DNA from: Nissolia schottii | Taxonomy: Eukaryota; Streptophyta; Magnoliopsida; Fabales; Fabaceae | Assembly: GCA_003254905.1 (NCBI GenBank) | Contig: QANU01098899.1 | Coordinates: 186,001-250,000, forward strand | Direction of reading: 5' to 3' | DNA: 64,000 nt | In this document: positions 12,654 to 25,849 of the stretch, piece after piece | Numbering within the stretch: the stretch's first letter is position 1 | Layout of the letters: every line of letters starts with the position of its first letter | Position numbers and translations under genes: made by a program | Notes under the pieces: model-generated | Database searches by the model: none | Seen by the model: only the letters and a program-made list of their open reading frames with translations | What the model was told of the DNA's origin: nothing

Positions 12654-15600
12654 TTATTTCTGAAACCCTGTAAGTTTGCTTATGGTTATCATGCCAAATG
12701 GCTCAGCAAGACAAGCCTGTGTATTAGCAGATAGCTCTTGCGCCACAGAACGCATCATTGGTCTAGACTCTGGTGCTGCACGTGTGCATGCCAAAGCTAT
12801 GGTCACCGTGAACACCACTGCTTCAGCTAACTGGCCTGTCGGAGATGGAAGCCGTTGGTCTAGCACATCCTTCAGAAGCACCTGCGGATCCTCCATCGAT
12901 GACAAGGACTTGTTTGGAGACAGGTTTGTCAAGAGTTCTCCAGGGTGCCTTCCCATCATCACCTCCAATACCACCACTCCAAAACTATACACATCACACT
13001 TATCAGTGACCCTCATGGTTTGTGCTAGCTCTGCAAATTTCAAATTTTGTTAGTGACCCTTTAATGCATATGACAAAAGTATATCTGTGTTGCAAATTGC
13101 AATGGAATTTAAATTGGTTTGAGTGTGTGTATTGTGTACCTGGAGCCATGTAGCCATAAGAACCAGCCACTGATGTCCAGCTAGTAGTGTTGGTGCTTAA
13201 CAGCTTTGCAATGCCAAAATCTGCAAGGCGGGGTTCAAAGTCTGAGTCCAGTAGTATGTTGTTCAATGTCACATCTCTGTGCACAACTGGTGGGGAGCAG
13301 TCACTGTGCAGGTAGGCAATTGCATGTGCTATTCCCTGCACAATTTTCACCCTTTTGTGCCAGCTTAGCTCCACTTCTCCTTCCTCTCCATACAGAACTC
13401 TTCCCAAGCTTCCTCTATCAATATGTTCATAGACCAAGAACATTTGTCCCCTCCTGGAACAGAACCCGTAAAGCTTGATTATGTTGCGGTGCCTCGCTCC
13501 TGTAAGTGTTCTTATCTCGTTCTCGAAACTCCAATGGTTTGCTGCTGGAATGTCATCGGAGTCTGAGATGTTGAGCCTCTTGACAGCAAAGACTTGACCG
13601 GTAGGTAATTCTGCTCTGTAGACACTTCCAAATCCTCCTTTTCCAATGCAGTACTTGTCATTGAAGTCATTGGTGGCCTTGACAAATTCAGAAAATTTGA
13701 ATTCTCCATCTCTTCCCCATACCATTCTAATAGGGTGATCATTACTTCGAGTGCTTTTGTTGGACTTTTCATCAAGGAGTCTCAGTTGCCACCGGAATAC
13801 AAAGATTCCAACAACACAAATCATCCCTAGTAGTAACCCACAAACTGGTATAATCACACCAACAAGAACCCTTTTGTTAATTCCTCCGGATCCCGAGTTG
13901 TCTGCATTATTACAATGATCTAAACCTTTTACTTCACCACACAAACCAGGGTTCCCAACATAAGCTTCGCCATTTTCTGTTTGGAATATACCACCAGTTG
14001 GGACTGAACCAGTCAAGTTGTTGTAAGAAAAGTCAACAGATTGAAGGCTGGGCATGCCAGACAAGGATTTTGGGATCGTACCCGAAAGATGGTTGTGTGA
14101 GACATTGAGAGCCTCCAAATAAGCAAGCTTTTCAAGGTTTTGAGGAATGTCCCCTGAAAGAGAGTTGCTGCTGAGGTCCAAGTAGGATTGGAGTGAGAAC
14201 AGATTGCCAAGCTCAGAAGGTATCTCCCCTGATAGACTGTTATGGCTTAAATTCAGGCTCAGTAAGGCATCACAATTACTGAGCTCTTTAGGAATGCTTC
14301 CACTCAAGTTGTTATCTGATAAATCAAGATTCTGAAGATGAGCCAAACTGCCAATACTCCGGGGGATTTCTCCTGACAAATGGTTCCCGCTCAAGTTGAA
14401 CATGAAGAGCTTGTTTAGATGTCCAATTTCAGGTGGAATATCGCCTGTGAATTCATTGGTGTGCAGACTTAGATACTCTAACTGACTCAACTTACTCAGC
14501 TCAGATGGTATTTTTCCTGAAAGTTTGTTTCTACTCATTTCTATCTCGGTTAGATTGACACATTCACCCCACAGAGGGGAGATCTCACCAACAAGCTGAT
14601 TTCCGCTAAGTCTGATGAAAGCCAGACTTGGGTAAACCCCAAATACTTGTGTGATGTTTCCAGAGAATTGGTTTTCATCAAGCCTGAGTCTAGTTAGTGT
14701 TGAACAGTTTCTCAAGGAATTCGGCACAGGCCCGGAGAAGCTGTTGTTATTGACTGCCAAAATAGACAGCTTCATGCCACTGCACAAGTCAGCTGGCAGT
14801 TCTCCTGAGAAGCTGTTGTTTGAAAGGTAGACATCGATCAAATGAGGACTATACTTTCCGAAATCTCTGGGAATGCTGCCTGAGAAGTTATTGCTGAACA
14901 CAGAAAAGTTTGCTAAGGCAGTTAGTTGAGGTATGGTGTCTGGTAACTCTCCGTACAGATTATTAGTGTTGACATCGAAAATTTGCAGTGAGGCTAAGTT
15001 ACCAATATCCCTGGGAATGGTTCCAGAGAGCTCATTGAAGAAAAGATTTATGACTCTAATGTTTGTAAGATTCCAAATGGTTGGAGGAATTGGACCAGAG
15101 AATTTGTTCCCTGAAAGGTCTAACTCTGTCATTTCCTTCAGGTTTCCAATCTCTAAAGGAATTGGACCAGAGAACTGGTTATTGTACAAAAAGAGGATAG
15201 TGATTTTCCTCAAAAGGCCAATCTCTGGAGGAACTTCTCCAGTTAAGTTATTGTTCTGGACTTGCAGAGATATCAACTCATTCCAGTTAGAGAACAGTGA
15301 AGCAGAAATTTCACCAGAAAAGGAATTTTCTGATAATCCCAATTCTTTCAGATTGGCCAGATTAGACAATGATAAAGGCAAGGGACCAGTCAGATTATTG
15401 CCTGCTAAACTAATGAATGTTAGATTAGTGCATAGACCAAGCTCAGAAGGGATTGAAGAGTTCAGGAAATTGCCATGGAGATCGAGGTGCCTTAGCTCCT
15501 TGAGTTGGCCTAGGGAGGAAGGAATTCCCCCATGTGCTGCCATGTCATTCAGTTGAAGGAGCTGAAGGCCAGATATCAATCCTATTTCAGCGGGAATTGG

Positions 15601-16458
15601 ACTGGTGAACTTGTTAATACCTATATGAAGTTCTTTGAGATTTGAGAGCTTGGACAAGTTTGATGACAGTTGTCCTTCCAGGGAACAGTTTGTGAGGTTG
15701 AGGTGTTGGAGCTTGCCCAAATTGGCATACATGGACTCAGGTATTGTGGTATTCCAAGTGTTTTGAGAGAGGTCAAGGTAAGTCAAGTTTAGGCACTCCA
15801 TTATGAAACTCGGGAATTCAGAAGTGAAGGAATTGAGAGCCAAGCCAAGGTGTGTTAATGAAGGCATGGCTGAATATTGAGACCATTGATCAGGAGGAGA
15901 TACAAAGTAGTTTGATCCAAAGTCAAGGTGCCATACCTTGGGGAGATTTGTGAGCTGATAGGGAATGACACCTTTGAGATTGTTGTTGAAAACACTGAGA
16001 TATTGAAGCTCCCTTAACTGGCCTAGTTCAGAAGGAAGTTTGTCCTCAAATAAGTTGTTTTCTAAGTCCAAGAAAGTGAGCTTGGAGAGGTTGCCAATTG
16101 CATTAGGTAATGACCCTCTAAGGCTGTTACCATTGAGGTTGAGGTGAGTGAGGTTTGGGAGGGAAGCAAAAGCCAAGCCATTAAGGGTACCATTGAGATT
16201 GGCACCGGAGAGGTTTATCTCTGACACTGTTGTGTTTGTTTTGTCACAAAAAATGGCATCCCAGCTGCAAAGGTTGTCAAGGTTTGTGAGAGACCATGAG
16301 TTGAGAGCAGGAGGAAGAGGAGGGGATAGGGTGTTTTTCCATTTGACAAGGGCTTCTGCTTCTATTGTTGGTGGTGATGCTGTGATCTTCAGTGGAAACA
16401 AAGATATGAGGAAGAGTAAATGAAAGAGAATTGAATGAGCCTTTTGGAATGTTGTCAT
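12654..16458 (-). CDS. LRR receptor-like kinase (MIK2-like, LRR-XII type)
   Basis: Two exons, 16458-13140 and 13030-12654, with a 109-bp phase-1 intron splitting the APE codon region; 1231 aa. A signal peptide (about 1-27) precedes an LRRNT domain with a CSWDAIFC cysteine pair, then more than 20 plant-type LRRs (LxxNxLSGxIPxxLGxL). The membrane span is about 868-891 ([15 protein letters not shown]). The kinase has the glycine loop GKGGFGSV (about 939), FAVKRL lysine, HRDVTLNN catalytic loop (about 1060), DFG (about 1080) and [10 protein letters not shown]. The HRD arginine and catalytic aspartate are present, so it should be active; T replaces the usual K or S after HRDV/I. Closest in layout to MDIS1-interacting receptor-like kinase 2 and At1g35710-type kinases, which perceive peptide or wall cues at the plasma membrane. 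Ligand is unknown. Confidence 0.92.
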
Positions 16459-16517
16459 GTTTTAATCCAGCATGTATATGGCCTCTCTTTGCATTGGAGG
16501 TAAGGATGCTTTACTCT

Positions 16518-16525
16518 CTTATATA
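16518..16525 (-). promoter_or_regulatory. TATA box of the minus-strand receptor kinase
   Basis: The minus strand reads TATATAAG about 60 bp upstream of the ATG at 16458, implying a short leader. Confidence 0.55.
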
Positions 16526-16619
16526 GAAATAATAGATTCTGTTAAGGTTTAGGTGTTTGTCAAACATTTTCTGACATTTGGAATCCAACTTGGAATTAGT
16601 CAAAGAAAAATGGTGCGGT

Positions 16620-17005
16620 TGGTTCCTGATACAAAATACAAACACAGAGACACGATAACACAAAATCTTGTTTAGCTAAAAAGGCAAGTACAAAAACTTG
16701 TGTCTCAAAACAGAAAATTAGTGTATTTTATGTACATTTATTTTGTTAGGACATGGAGATAAAGACATAGACAAAGTTTTAATAAAATTATGAATGAGTA
16801 AGAAGGAGAGCCAAATGGTATTTTAAGTCATTTGTTATATTTTTATAACTTTTCACCACAAAATCAAACATAATACAAATATAATAAATTTTGTCTTGTA
16901 TATCATTACCAAACAAAATATAAGACTAACTTTTAATTTTGTATTTTATGTCTTTATTCTCATATCTCTATATTTTAATCTTGTCTTAACAACTAAACGC
17001 AGCCT
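16620..17005. repeat. dispersed repeat, copy 1
   Basis: This shares long blocks with 40190-40490, for example gttttaataaaattatgaatga, atcaaacataatacaaatata and tttaatcttgtcttaacaac followed by aaacgcag. It begins near acacagagacacgataacac. A dispersed legume-like repeat family; class not determined. Confidence 0.6.
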
Positions 17006-18011
17006 TAAGGTACTACTTTTTACAAACAAGAGATTACATTTCATTCGGTGTTTGGCACGGAAACAGTTTCTATTCTAGACAAAGTTTTATGAGTTTGACC
17101 GATTGATCTGAAAAATTACCGAGTGATGAGCGTTAAGTTTTGAGTGTTATAGGTTAGCTTGACCATGTTTAGATAGGGTTCTTTTATAGGAATCAGGGAT
17201 ATAAGGTGAAAAGATATTTAGAGTCATCAAATAGTATTAATGTGTCGAGCAATAAGAAGATTTCTGGTTCTTGGAATTGATAAGCCCAAAGAAACATGTA
17301 TGGTTCAATTTCAAACAGTAACAGTCTAAAAAGTTAAAATAAAAAGTTAACAAGACTTATCTCTTACACAGAGAAAATGTTTACACAAACAGTTAAGCAA
17401 AAATGCGACATGTACACCTAATTTCATACACTCATACATACGCCATTAATAATACACAAATTTTATTATCACGAGTGCATAAATATTACAAAGTTGTAAA
17501 TGATACTCTTAACTATACTTAATTAAGTGCACAAATATTACATGTGTTAAAACACAAATTTTATGTATATAAATATGAAATATATGTATGGTGTATGGTT
17601 TAGAGTGTACGTGTAGCAGAAGTTATACTTAAGTGAGTTCTTGTTAACAAAAGACGTTTAACGTATAAAATACAAGAAAGCAAAACTATATGGTGTGGTC
17701 CACCATGGGCCGATTGTGACTTTATTAAATATAGTTTTATTCCTTGATTTTTTTTAACAGAGAAAGGCAAGCTGGGTAGTCTTTTTCATTTGTTTGGTTG
17801 GCTTGTCCCTCTAGTGCTATTTTAACAAGCAAAATGTGATTTTTCATTTAGAAAAAAAAAAAATTGCCAACAATCCAAACATTGTATTAATCTTTCACAT
17901 GTTTCGTTTTATAGCTAGTAGCACTAGCATAAAGCTTCCGATTATATTGATCCTTTGGATCTCACTGAAATTCTAAAGAGAAAAGTAGTATTAAAGATGG
18001 TGAAGAGGTGT
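17006..18011. other. intergenic, AT-rich, no gene seen
   Basis: No ORF, RNA gene or structured repeat recognised. Confidence 0.5.
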
Positions 18012-18769
18012 ATAAGGAAAATGACTAATAATTTTAAAATTATTAAAAATGACCTAATAAAAATTTAATTAAAAAAAAGGATCACACAAATTTTATAAGA
18101 TGATACGCCCATATCTCATTCATCCTTAATTTAATCCCGAAACATAGCATTTCTCTGTTAAAATCATAGCCTCATCCGATTGATTGCCTTGGCATAGCCA
18201 TATACCATGAAAATACAAGTAACAACATTGGCCATATTGATCGTAAAACTCACTTAGAAATCTCCAAATACCGAATCTTACTAGTGCATATCAATCAAAT
18301 TCATTTCGAACAAAAATCATGGAGCTAAACTCCTAGCTCATAGGCATCTACCAATTTGGTAGCAAGCTACCAGAACAATTAATGCTGTGAATGGAATATG
18401 ACCAATCTCTCCAACTGAAGTATATCCATGAACAAATTCACCAATATGATTTACAGGGCACTTCACTTCCAAATAACCCCAAATCAAAGAATTCTAAACA
18501 TTTGGGGAAAAAAAAAGAGAATTCTAAACATGATTAATTGATGATTGCATGCAGATAAATATTTAGATTAAGAAGAGCTGATTTTGCACAAACTGATACG
18601 ACTTAGTTGAGAATAAAAGTAAAATCAACGATTGGGGGTGAATAATTTGAATGAAATAAGACAAAGGCATCAGTGTCAGCTTATGAAATTTGTATGATCC
18701 TTCTCTTTAATTAAGTTTTCATTAGGTCATTTTTAATAATTTTAATGTTATTGGTCATTCTCCTTAACT
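18012..18769. mobile_element. MITE-like element with about 85-bp terminal inverted repeats
   Basis: The left end (aaggaaaatgactaataatt...aaaaatgacctaat...aaggatcacacaaatttt) matches the reverse complement of the right end (18685-18769) over about 85 bp with few changes. No coding capacity inside. A target duplication is not evident. Confidence 0.7.
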
Positions 18770-19440
18770 ACGGTCCTTAATACTAATTTTTCCAATTCTA
18801 AATTAGCAAGTATTTGATTTGGTCCAAGTTCAAGCTTACTTCATGTTCCAAGGACCATAATTACCTGACTTGGAATTTTCTTAGCAAAATTAATCAACCT
18901 TTCCTTTTCTTTTCATATACAACCTAATTTTATGTATTTTTCAACAAGATACAATTTGCATTTATATTTTATGCAAAATTACTTTTTCTCCCTAAAATCA
19001 GTAGGTCTAAAAAAATTATTTCAATCAGTAATTAAGTCACATACAACATTATCAAAAATAGATGACAAGGTCTTTTATGACAAACTACTTATTTTAATAT
19101 TTTCTCCTTGTGATTCTGTTATTAAATTACTTTCAAAGCCAATATATATAAATATAAATTGATTTTCTCATTATAAAAAAATAATCGTACTTATAATCGA
19201 CCACTAAAATAATTTTAATTTTACAACTAATTTTTGCATCCTAGATCTAGCAGTGACATACTTCTTTTTTTTATTTTGTTGGTTACAAGCTAGTCAAGTC
19301 TAACACATGAATTAAATGCAAGAGAAGTTCTTTCAGAATTTTTTTTTTCGGAGCATTAACATATGGGTGGATTCATAAATAACTGATTCTCAAAATATAG
19401 ATTGGAAATGCATTTTACAAACATATGGGGGCAAAAAATT
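18770..19440. other. intergenic, AT-rich, no gene seen
   Basis: A 76-codon ORF at 18932-19162 has AT-driven composition and no recognisable product. Confidence 0.45.
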
Positions 19441-19611
19441 GAAATCGCCATAATGTAAGGCGATTTCAATATTTTATGAAAAAAAAAAAAACAAAACTGG
19501 GGTTGAAATCGCCATGTGATTGGGCAATTTCAGGGTGCACCGATGACAATGATATGTTGACGACAAGGGGACAATGACAGGCATTGAAATCGTCGTGGGC
19601 CCTGGCGATTT
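19441..19611. repeat. three short imperfect palindromes built on gaaatcgcc
   Basis: Phrases at 19441-19468, 19505-19532 and 19584-19611 each start gaaatcg(c/t)c and end with its approximate complement (ggcgatttca or gggcaatttcag), with 9-12 bases between. They precede the plant-mobile-domain remnant. Confidence 0.6.
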
Positions 19612-20268
19612 CAGCCCCCTGCAGTGCCAATTTCTGAGGAGCGTGTTATTGAGGGGGAGACTTGTTTGGTTCCAAGAGACCAAACCGTGTGCAATACTAT
19701 AAATAACCCCTTCCCTTCCTTTCAGCAGCAACCTCCAAAACTCATTTTACTATCATCCTTTCAGTTCTTATTTTTTCATTCAGTTGTAATTCGCATCAAC
19801 TCTAATTTTTCTTTCCATTCGAGTGCTTATCTTTTTTCCTTTTAGTTAAGTTCTTAATTTTTTTCCTTTCAAAGAAGTTATAACGAAGAAAAGTGTAAAG
19901 ATTTTATCTGTATTTAAGTGAAAAATAGTATTGTAATGGTGAACCTCGAAAGGAAGATGATACTGTAAATAAGTTACTACACTTCTCAGAAAAAATCTTC
20001 AAAATGATCAGGTTTATATTTATCTTATATAGTCATTAATAATGTTTTATTTGATTGGTCATATGTATATTCATGTCTAGATTCATACATATTTTATTGT
20101 TATATTGAAACATAGTCATACAAAAGTGAGACACAAAGTATGCTCTTCATTTGCCTTAGTGTGAGGATCTTGTGTACAAGAAATGTGTAATAGCTTTAAC
20201 AAAAAAATAAACACAGTAAAAAATAGTTGTTATTTTTTTATTTTTTAATGTTAATCATTATTGTTACA

Positions 20269-21470
20269 GAATGCGCAGCGATTGCGCACTAGACACGGGG
20301 TTATTGAGCCACCGAATCCCCTTGTATACCGTATTTGGAAAATGTCAGTTTGTTACAGGCGGCCTTATTAGCCCGAATTGGAGTGAACCAAAGACTTATT
20401 TTCGCGTTTGTTGAGCGGTGGAGGCCAAAAACCCACACGGTGAGTGTGCGATCACATTGGAGGATGTGAACATGATACTTGGGATTGCCGGTGAGGGTGA
20501 AGCTGTAACCGCATCGGAGATTGTATTCTTAGGACCAAGTCTTGTAAATCTATGTCGGGAACTTCTTGTAAATCAATGAAATAGACAAAGCATTCATTAA
20601 TTCGGTGTGGCCGAATAATAATTTTGGCGCCATTATCCGCAACAACATTGATGAGCACGACATGCAGTAAATAGTGACATGGCATGCGCGCAGATATATT
20701 TTGTGGTTGTTTGACAATATTTTGTTTTGTGATAAGCATGGTAACTGGATCCATTCGAAATACTTGGCTATTCTTCGAGATTTGGGTGGCCTGGGAAAAT
20801 ATAGTTGGGGTTCAGCTATTATGGCCATGCTTCAGAGATCTTTATGTCGCACTACATGCACAAATTGTAAAGGAATCAGTGGTTGTATGGTGTTTCTTCA
20901 AGTGTGGGCTTTTCATAGATTTTCTATACTTGCACCCAATCCACATGACCAAAACCAATTCCATTTTCCCTTTGCGACAAGGTAATAGTTTATTAAGTTT
21001 AAGGTTGCAATGTTTATGATTAGTTTAATTATGCTTATTTTTTATTATTATTAACTTAATTAATATAATATCTTGCAAATGGGTCGATCATGTGCATATT
21101 CCCAATCTCCATAATATTACCGTGAAAGAATGCAGAAAAGTCATAGACGACATGACCCTAGACGCGGTATAGATTAAGTAGTTAAAATATTATAAACAGT
21201 TGTATTTTGTTAATATCTTACTATAATTGATTAATTTTGTGTGCAGTTTATATGATAGCCATATCGTGAACCCAAGGTTGTCACAATCATCCCAAGGAAG
21301 TGAAGAATAAATGGGGTGCGTGGTCAGTAGTATGCTTTGAGATTATTGAGTAGCATGCAACTGATCACGTGCTCTGTCAATTTGGTTTGGTTCAAATGGT
21401 ATCTGTTAGGCCTATCTGCAACATCCTCGGTCGCGCTCATAATCTCGATTTGAGGGGAAATTGACACACC
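20269..21470 (+). pseudogene. degenerate plant mobile domain (MAIN-like / PP7 long form-like) gene
   Basis: Family phrases occur in several frames. ECAITLEDVNMILGIAGEGE lies at about 20435-20500. Then come a WHARRYILWLFDNILFCDK phrase at 20678-20735, KYSWGSAIMAMLQRSLC at about 20800-20850, VWAFHRFSILAPNPH at 20901-20945, and IVEWHATDHVLCQFGLVQ plus HNLDLRG near 21335-21455. These match, in order, the plant mobile domain of MAIN/MAIL proteins and their transposon relatives. Stops and frame changes between the blocks, and a missing N-terminus, show it is dead. Possible introns follow gacaag|gtaat (20981) and precede gtgtgcag|ttta (about 21246). The domain is often carried by Mutator-type transposons, so this may be a transposon passenger. 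Confidence 0.75.
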
Positions 21471-22140
21471 AAAACATCGTTAATTTCAGTGCGCGATCAA
21501 ATAATAATTTAGAAAACTAAATTAACCCCAAAAACGTAGTACAGGGGCTAACCTAGGTCGTCTTTAAGGAAGCAATTTCCAAGCCAATTATAATTACAAT
21601 TAAAAGGGGGTTGGGATTGATGAATATAAATAAAAAGAAAGCAAAATGAAAGTAATTTAACAATGATAAAAAAAGATACCATGCATACGGTGTTTCTAGA
21701 TCAAGGATTAATTGCCATTGGTTCCTAATTAATTATTCATAAGGGGGATGTTGTTTATTAGTTGAAACCTCTAACTAATACACAATTCACCTAAGAGACT
21801 ACGATCGTCAATCCCCTTAACATTTATTAATATAGGAATTAAAACTAAGATCTCAGCATTTAAAACCCATATCAATTATGTCCCAATTGCACAACCTAAT
21901 TAAATCGAATTAGTTCCCCCCAAAAGTTCCCAAATTTTAAATCAATAAATCCTACAATGGTCAAGATCTATCAACTTAAAATTAACCCTAACCAATAACA
22001 TGCAATCGCTATATCATAATATAAATCTCTAAAATCATATGCACGCATCCCCTCAACTTCAAAGGTGTGCAAGAAAGCTGGTGGATCATCAGGTTGTGAA
22101 TTTCCTTCGTTATCTACATCATTTAATAAAACCATTAATT
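21471..22140. other. intergenic, AT-rich
   Basis: No gene recognised; it may be the non-coding tail of the mobile-domain remnant. Confidence 0.4.
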
Positions 22141-22690
22141 AATTAAATGTAATAACGGACAATTAAAATTATTATTATAGTCAACAGATTTGCAGTTCTG
22201 ACATGCAAGATCCTCATCACGAGGTTAGCATAGAGCATACTTTGCATATATGTTAATGTACATAATTAATTTAAGATATAATATTGTTGGACTCATTTTA
22301 GTACAAAATATTTTCATTTTGGTTTAACTGACCTGACATTAATTATAAACAATTAATTAAAAAAATACTCAGTACTTAAATGTAATTACAATTACAATTA
22401 TTATTGTAGTTTATTTTCCTACTAAACTACAATTTCTAGTCAACAGATTTGCAATTCTGATACGCAAGATCCTCATCACGAAACAAGCATAGAGCATCCT
22501 TTAAATATCTGTCAATGTACATAATTAATTTAAGATATAATATTGTTCGACCCGTTTTAGTACAACATATTTCCATTTTGGTTTAACTGACTTGAGATTA
22601 AATTATAAACACTTAATTATATAATCCCAAGAGTTAAATGTAATTATAATTACAATTATTATCATAGTTTATTTTGCTACTAAATTGAGA
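22141..22690. repeat. tandem duplication of about 250-300 bp
   Basis: The block at about 22180-22375 (gtcaacagatttgcagttctga...cataattaatttaagatataatattgtt...cattttggtttaactgacct) recurs at about 22440-22620 with roughly 10% differences. Both copies are followed by the same taaatgtaattacaattacaatt phrase. Confidence 0.8.
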
Positions 22691-22775
22691 TAACAATACC
22701 TAAATCGTTGTCTGTTTCATCGCCTTCAGAAATGTCACTTTCATGCTCGCTCCGGCTTGCATTGTCATCTTCCTT

Positions 22776-23325
22776 TGTGAAGAATTCTCTAAAAGGCCCA
22801 AAGGGCCCAACCACTAAGGAGCAGAAGAGGCTCTCCTCACCTGGTTAGACCGGCCCAAAGAGAGGGAGTCTCATGGCGCTTAGAAGAAGAGAAGGTCGCA
22901 AGCCCAAAAGCTCCAAACCCCGTTCGGCCCAACAAGGCTAAGAGGAGGTATCAACGACCTCTCCTCCCCAATCTGCAACAAACTCCTGGATAAGAGGGAA
23001 AAGATAAGTCGGGGAGCGGATAAGCAAACTCCCCTCGCTTTATCTCTATCTTTGCACCCTAAGCTCATTTATAAAAACACACAACCTCTTCAGGTTACAG
23101 GTACCTCTCACTCTGCTCTTAGAGAATTCTCGTAACCCCTATGCTTACTTGAGCGTCGGAATGCCTTTGCAGGTACACCCCGCCACCGCACTCTCTCCGA
23201 AAGGAACCAGTTTGGAGCTTTCGTCCGAGCCTGCGAACCCGCTCGGAGCCTTCGCCCCCAGCCTTTGAGCTTTTGTCAAAGCGTCTTCCTTACCCGTTCA
23301 GGTAACCTCATACCCAATACGAATT
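22776..23325 (+). mobile_element. LTR fragment or solo LTR of a Ty3-type retroelement
   Basis: A GC-rich block contains a TATA-like catttataaaaac at about 23066, then cttgagcgtcggaatgcctttgcaggtacaccccgcc at 23150-23185. This phrase is characteristic of R/U5 regions of many plant Ty3/gypsy LTRs. The left edge tgtgaagaattctct is a plausible TG start. No flanking pol is present. Exact ends are uncertain. Confidence 0.55.
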
Positions 23326-23329
23326 ACCT

Positions 23330-23565
23330 GCGAACATTTACCATCGGTACAGACCGACGGTAAGTTTTTCGCGCCCTTTCCCGCGAACATTTATCAGTGC
23401 TCTTACCGTCGGCTCGCGTGTCTGATGGTAACCTGACGCCTCTACTCCAGTTCTTTATGAACGAATCGATTACCATCGAAGGTATTTTCGTTATCCGACA
23501 ATAATACTGTCAGCCTCTAGTCTGACGGTAATAACTGGACGTTAATAAGCTGCTTTCTTGTAGTA
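23330..23565. mobile_element. CACTA (En/Spm) transposon terminus
   Basis: The block ends agctgctttcttgtagta, whose complement TACTACAAGAAAGC is one base off the CACTACAAGAAA terminus of plant CACTA elements. Internally it has repeated gaccgacggtaa / accatcgg / gtctgacggtaa subterminal motifs in both orientations. Only this end was found; the element is truncated or its other end has been lost. Confidence 0.65.
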
Positions 23566-23569
23566 ATCT

Positions 23570-25284
23570 TTTTAATAAAACATATAAAAAAACACTTTAA
23601 ATAGTAGGCAAACACTCTTAAAATTATAAAAATATTTTTTAATTATAAAAAATACTTTTTTTTAAAAAAAAGCCAATCCAAAAAACAATAATTTATCCAA
23701 TTGAATTAACTGCTACATTGCTCATCAGCCTTATCAAATCCATGAAGCATGCATTCTAGGGTATAGGGTTACTATAGAACTCCTATGTTCTCGAAAAAAA
23801 AAAGCAAGAACTCCTGTATTGAGTTACTATAGAATTTCTCCTTTTTTTACACACACTTCAAGGTTTAAAATCAAACAAGTCATTATTTGTGGGTAGATTT
23901 TTGACGACCTAGGTTCTGTCAACTATGGAGGATTTGATATATCTAACAGACATAATCTAGTGGTGCTACTATGCGCGAGTTGTGGCTAAACATTGTGGGC
24001 AACAAACATTGTGGTATCTTAAGGATAAAATCTCATTTATATTTTAAACTGAGATCTTCATGTTTAAGAGATAATAAGATTGACGTATACATAATGACAT
24101 GTAAAACAAAGAATGAATCATCTTTATTATATAAAAAGGCTTTGACAAGTTTTAACTTTCCTTGATCATATTTGAAGTTTTTTAAATATACTCTTTAGAT
24201 AATACGTGTAAGCTTTCCGCGTTCATTCTTTCTCTCAGACATACACATTCTCTCTCAATCTATGCTCTTTCCCAACATATTGAGATTTCAGATTAATAAC
24301 TATAGCTATTTGATGGCTAATTTTTTATGGTTATAATTTGCATATTTAACATTAGCAAGCACAAAATGTCTACCCTTCATTAGTAGTAAGAGTTTTTTTT
24401 TTTTTTTTCTTTAAAATGTGAAAATCATAATAACAGACTTTTTCTTGCTTCAAAGAGTAATTAAGTATTTATCTTTTTAAATACTCCTAATTTGACACCT
24501 GGCTTAATATTTTAACTTTCAGTGGTCTAAATTATGAATTTCCAGGAACATATATAATGGCATAGAATGGTGATTTGATGGCAATATATATAAGGACATT
24601 ATATACATGTGTATGAAATATAAGAATTGTGAGTTTATGCCTTAGCATGCGTTCCTCCTTAAGCCTAAGTGGTCTGCACAGGTCTTAGTGCATGTTCTGA
24701 AGCTAGCAAGACAATTCTTTATTTTTTCTCAAAAAAAATACTATTTAAAATTTTTAATTTTTTTTGGGTAAATAATAAAAAAAAATCAGCAAAGCTGTTT
24801 TTGACAGTATAATTTTAAGTTGTTTTGCAAAATAAATAAATAAATAAATGCAAAATTTTAGAACTTTTGACTATAAATAGGAGCTAATTATTTTATAATT
24901 ATGATAATTTTATTAAATTAAACCTAAATATAAAATATCATATAGTATAATTCATTTCACACTCATTTTCGTAATGCCATACAAAAATATATTTTTTATA
25001 TACAATTCAAATAAAAACATACTGCTTTAAAATTATTTTTAAACTAATATATCTAAATATAAATTAATTTTCACATGATTAATTATATAAAAAAAACTAT
25101 ATTTATAATTGATTGTTAAAATAAGTTTAATCTCAAAACTTTTTCAAACAAAAACTCAGGTGGCTTGGGGTCTCAGTAATGCTAAGATTTGTCCATATTT
25201 TAGTAATAAAATTGTTATGTACGTTTTTGGGAAAAAAAAAACACTTAATAGCGTCAGATAGTAGTAAATTGGCCACTTGCAACC
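23570..25284. other. intergenic, AT-rich, no gene seen
   Basis: Only A/T runs and short ORFs of no recognisable type. Confidence 0.5.
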
Positions 25285-25292
25285 TCTAAAAG

Positions 25293-25841
25293 TGGGGTGT
25301 ACATAGATCTGGTTGGGTCAAGTTTAGGACCAAGTAAAATGTAATACGAGTAAATGAACTCAAGTTCGGTGTGATCGATTTTTAAAAAAATATTTAAAAC
25401 CCGACCCGACCTAATCCTGATATTAATTGGATTGGATTGAATAGGGTAGTTGGATTGTGTTTTTAAAGAGAAAAATTAACACTAACTAATATTAATACCG
25501 AAAACATACTCTTTCTCTATTTTGAAACAAAAACTACTCACTAGAACATATTAAAACGGGATTGTGATATCACAACAGATATGATAGAGCATATTAGAAC
25601 GTAATTGTGATGAGGAAAAAAGTAAGAAATTTATTTTTTTATATTAAAAAATTCAGGTAATTAAGTAAGTGGATCAGGTACGCAAGTTCAATTTTAAAAT
25701 TTGATATCCAACCCAATTAGAATCAGGTTCATCAAAATTTACTCAAATAAACTCAATTACCTGACCCAATCCAAAAATATTAACTTAGGTTAAATTGTAT
25801 TGGTTGGATTATAAGTTGACTTGAACCCATGTACAGTCCTA
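25293..25841. mobile_element. non-autonomous hAT-like element
   Basis: The left end is tggggtgtacatagatctgg and the right end cccatgtacagtccta, inverted near-copies. Subterminal gaccc/gggtc-type motifs (acccgacccgacc, gacccaatcc) lie inside. The flanks tctaaaag and tttaaaaa match at 6 of 8 bases, fitting an old 8-bp duplication. No transposase. Confidence 0.55.
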
Positions 25842-25849
25842 TTTAAAAA

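Noticed and set aside
14933-15556. 207-codon plus-strand ORF inside the minus-strand receptor kinase
   Set aside because: It is the antisense shadow of the LRR region; repeat periodicity keeps the opposite frame open.
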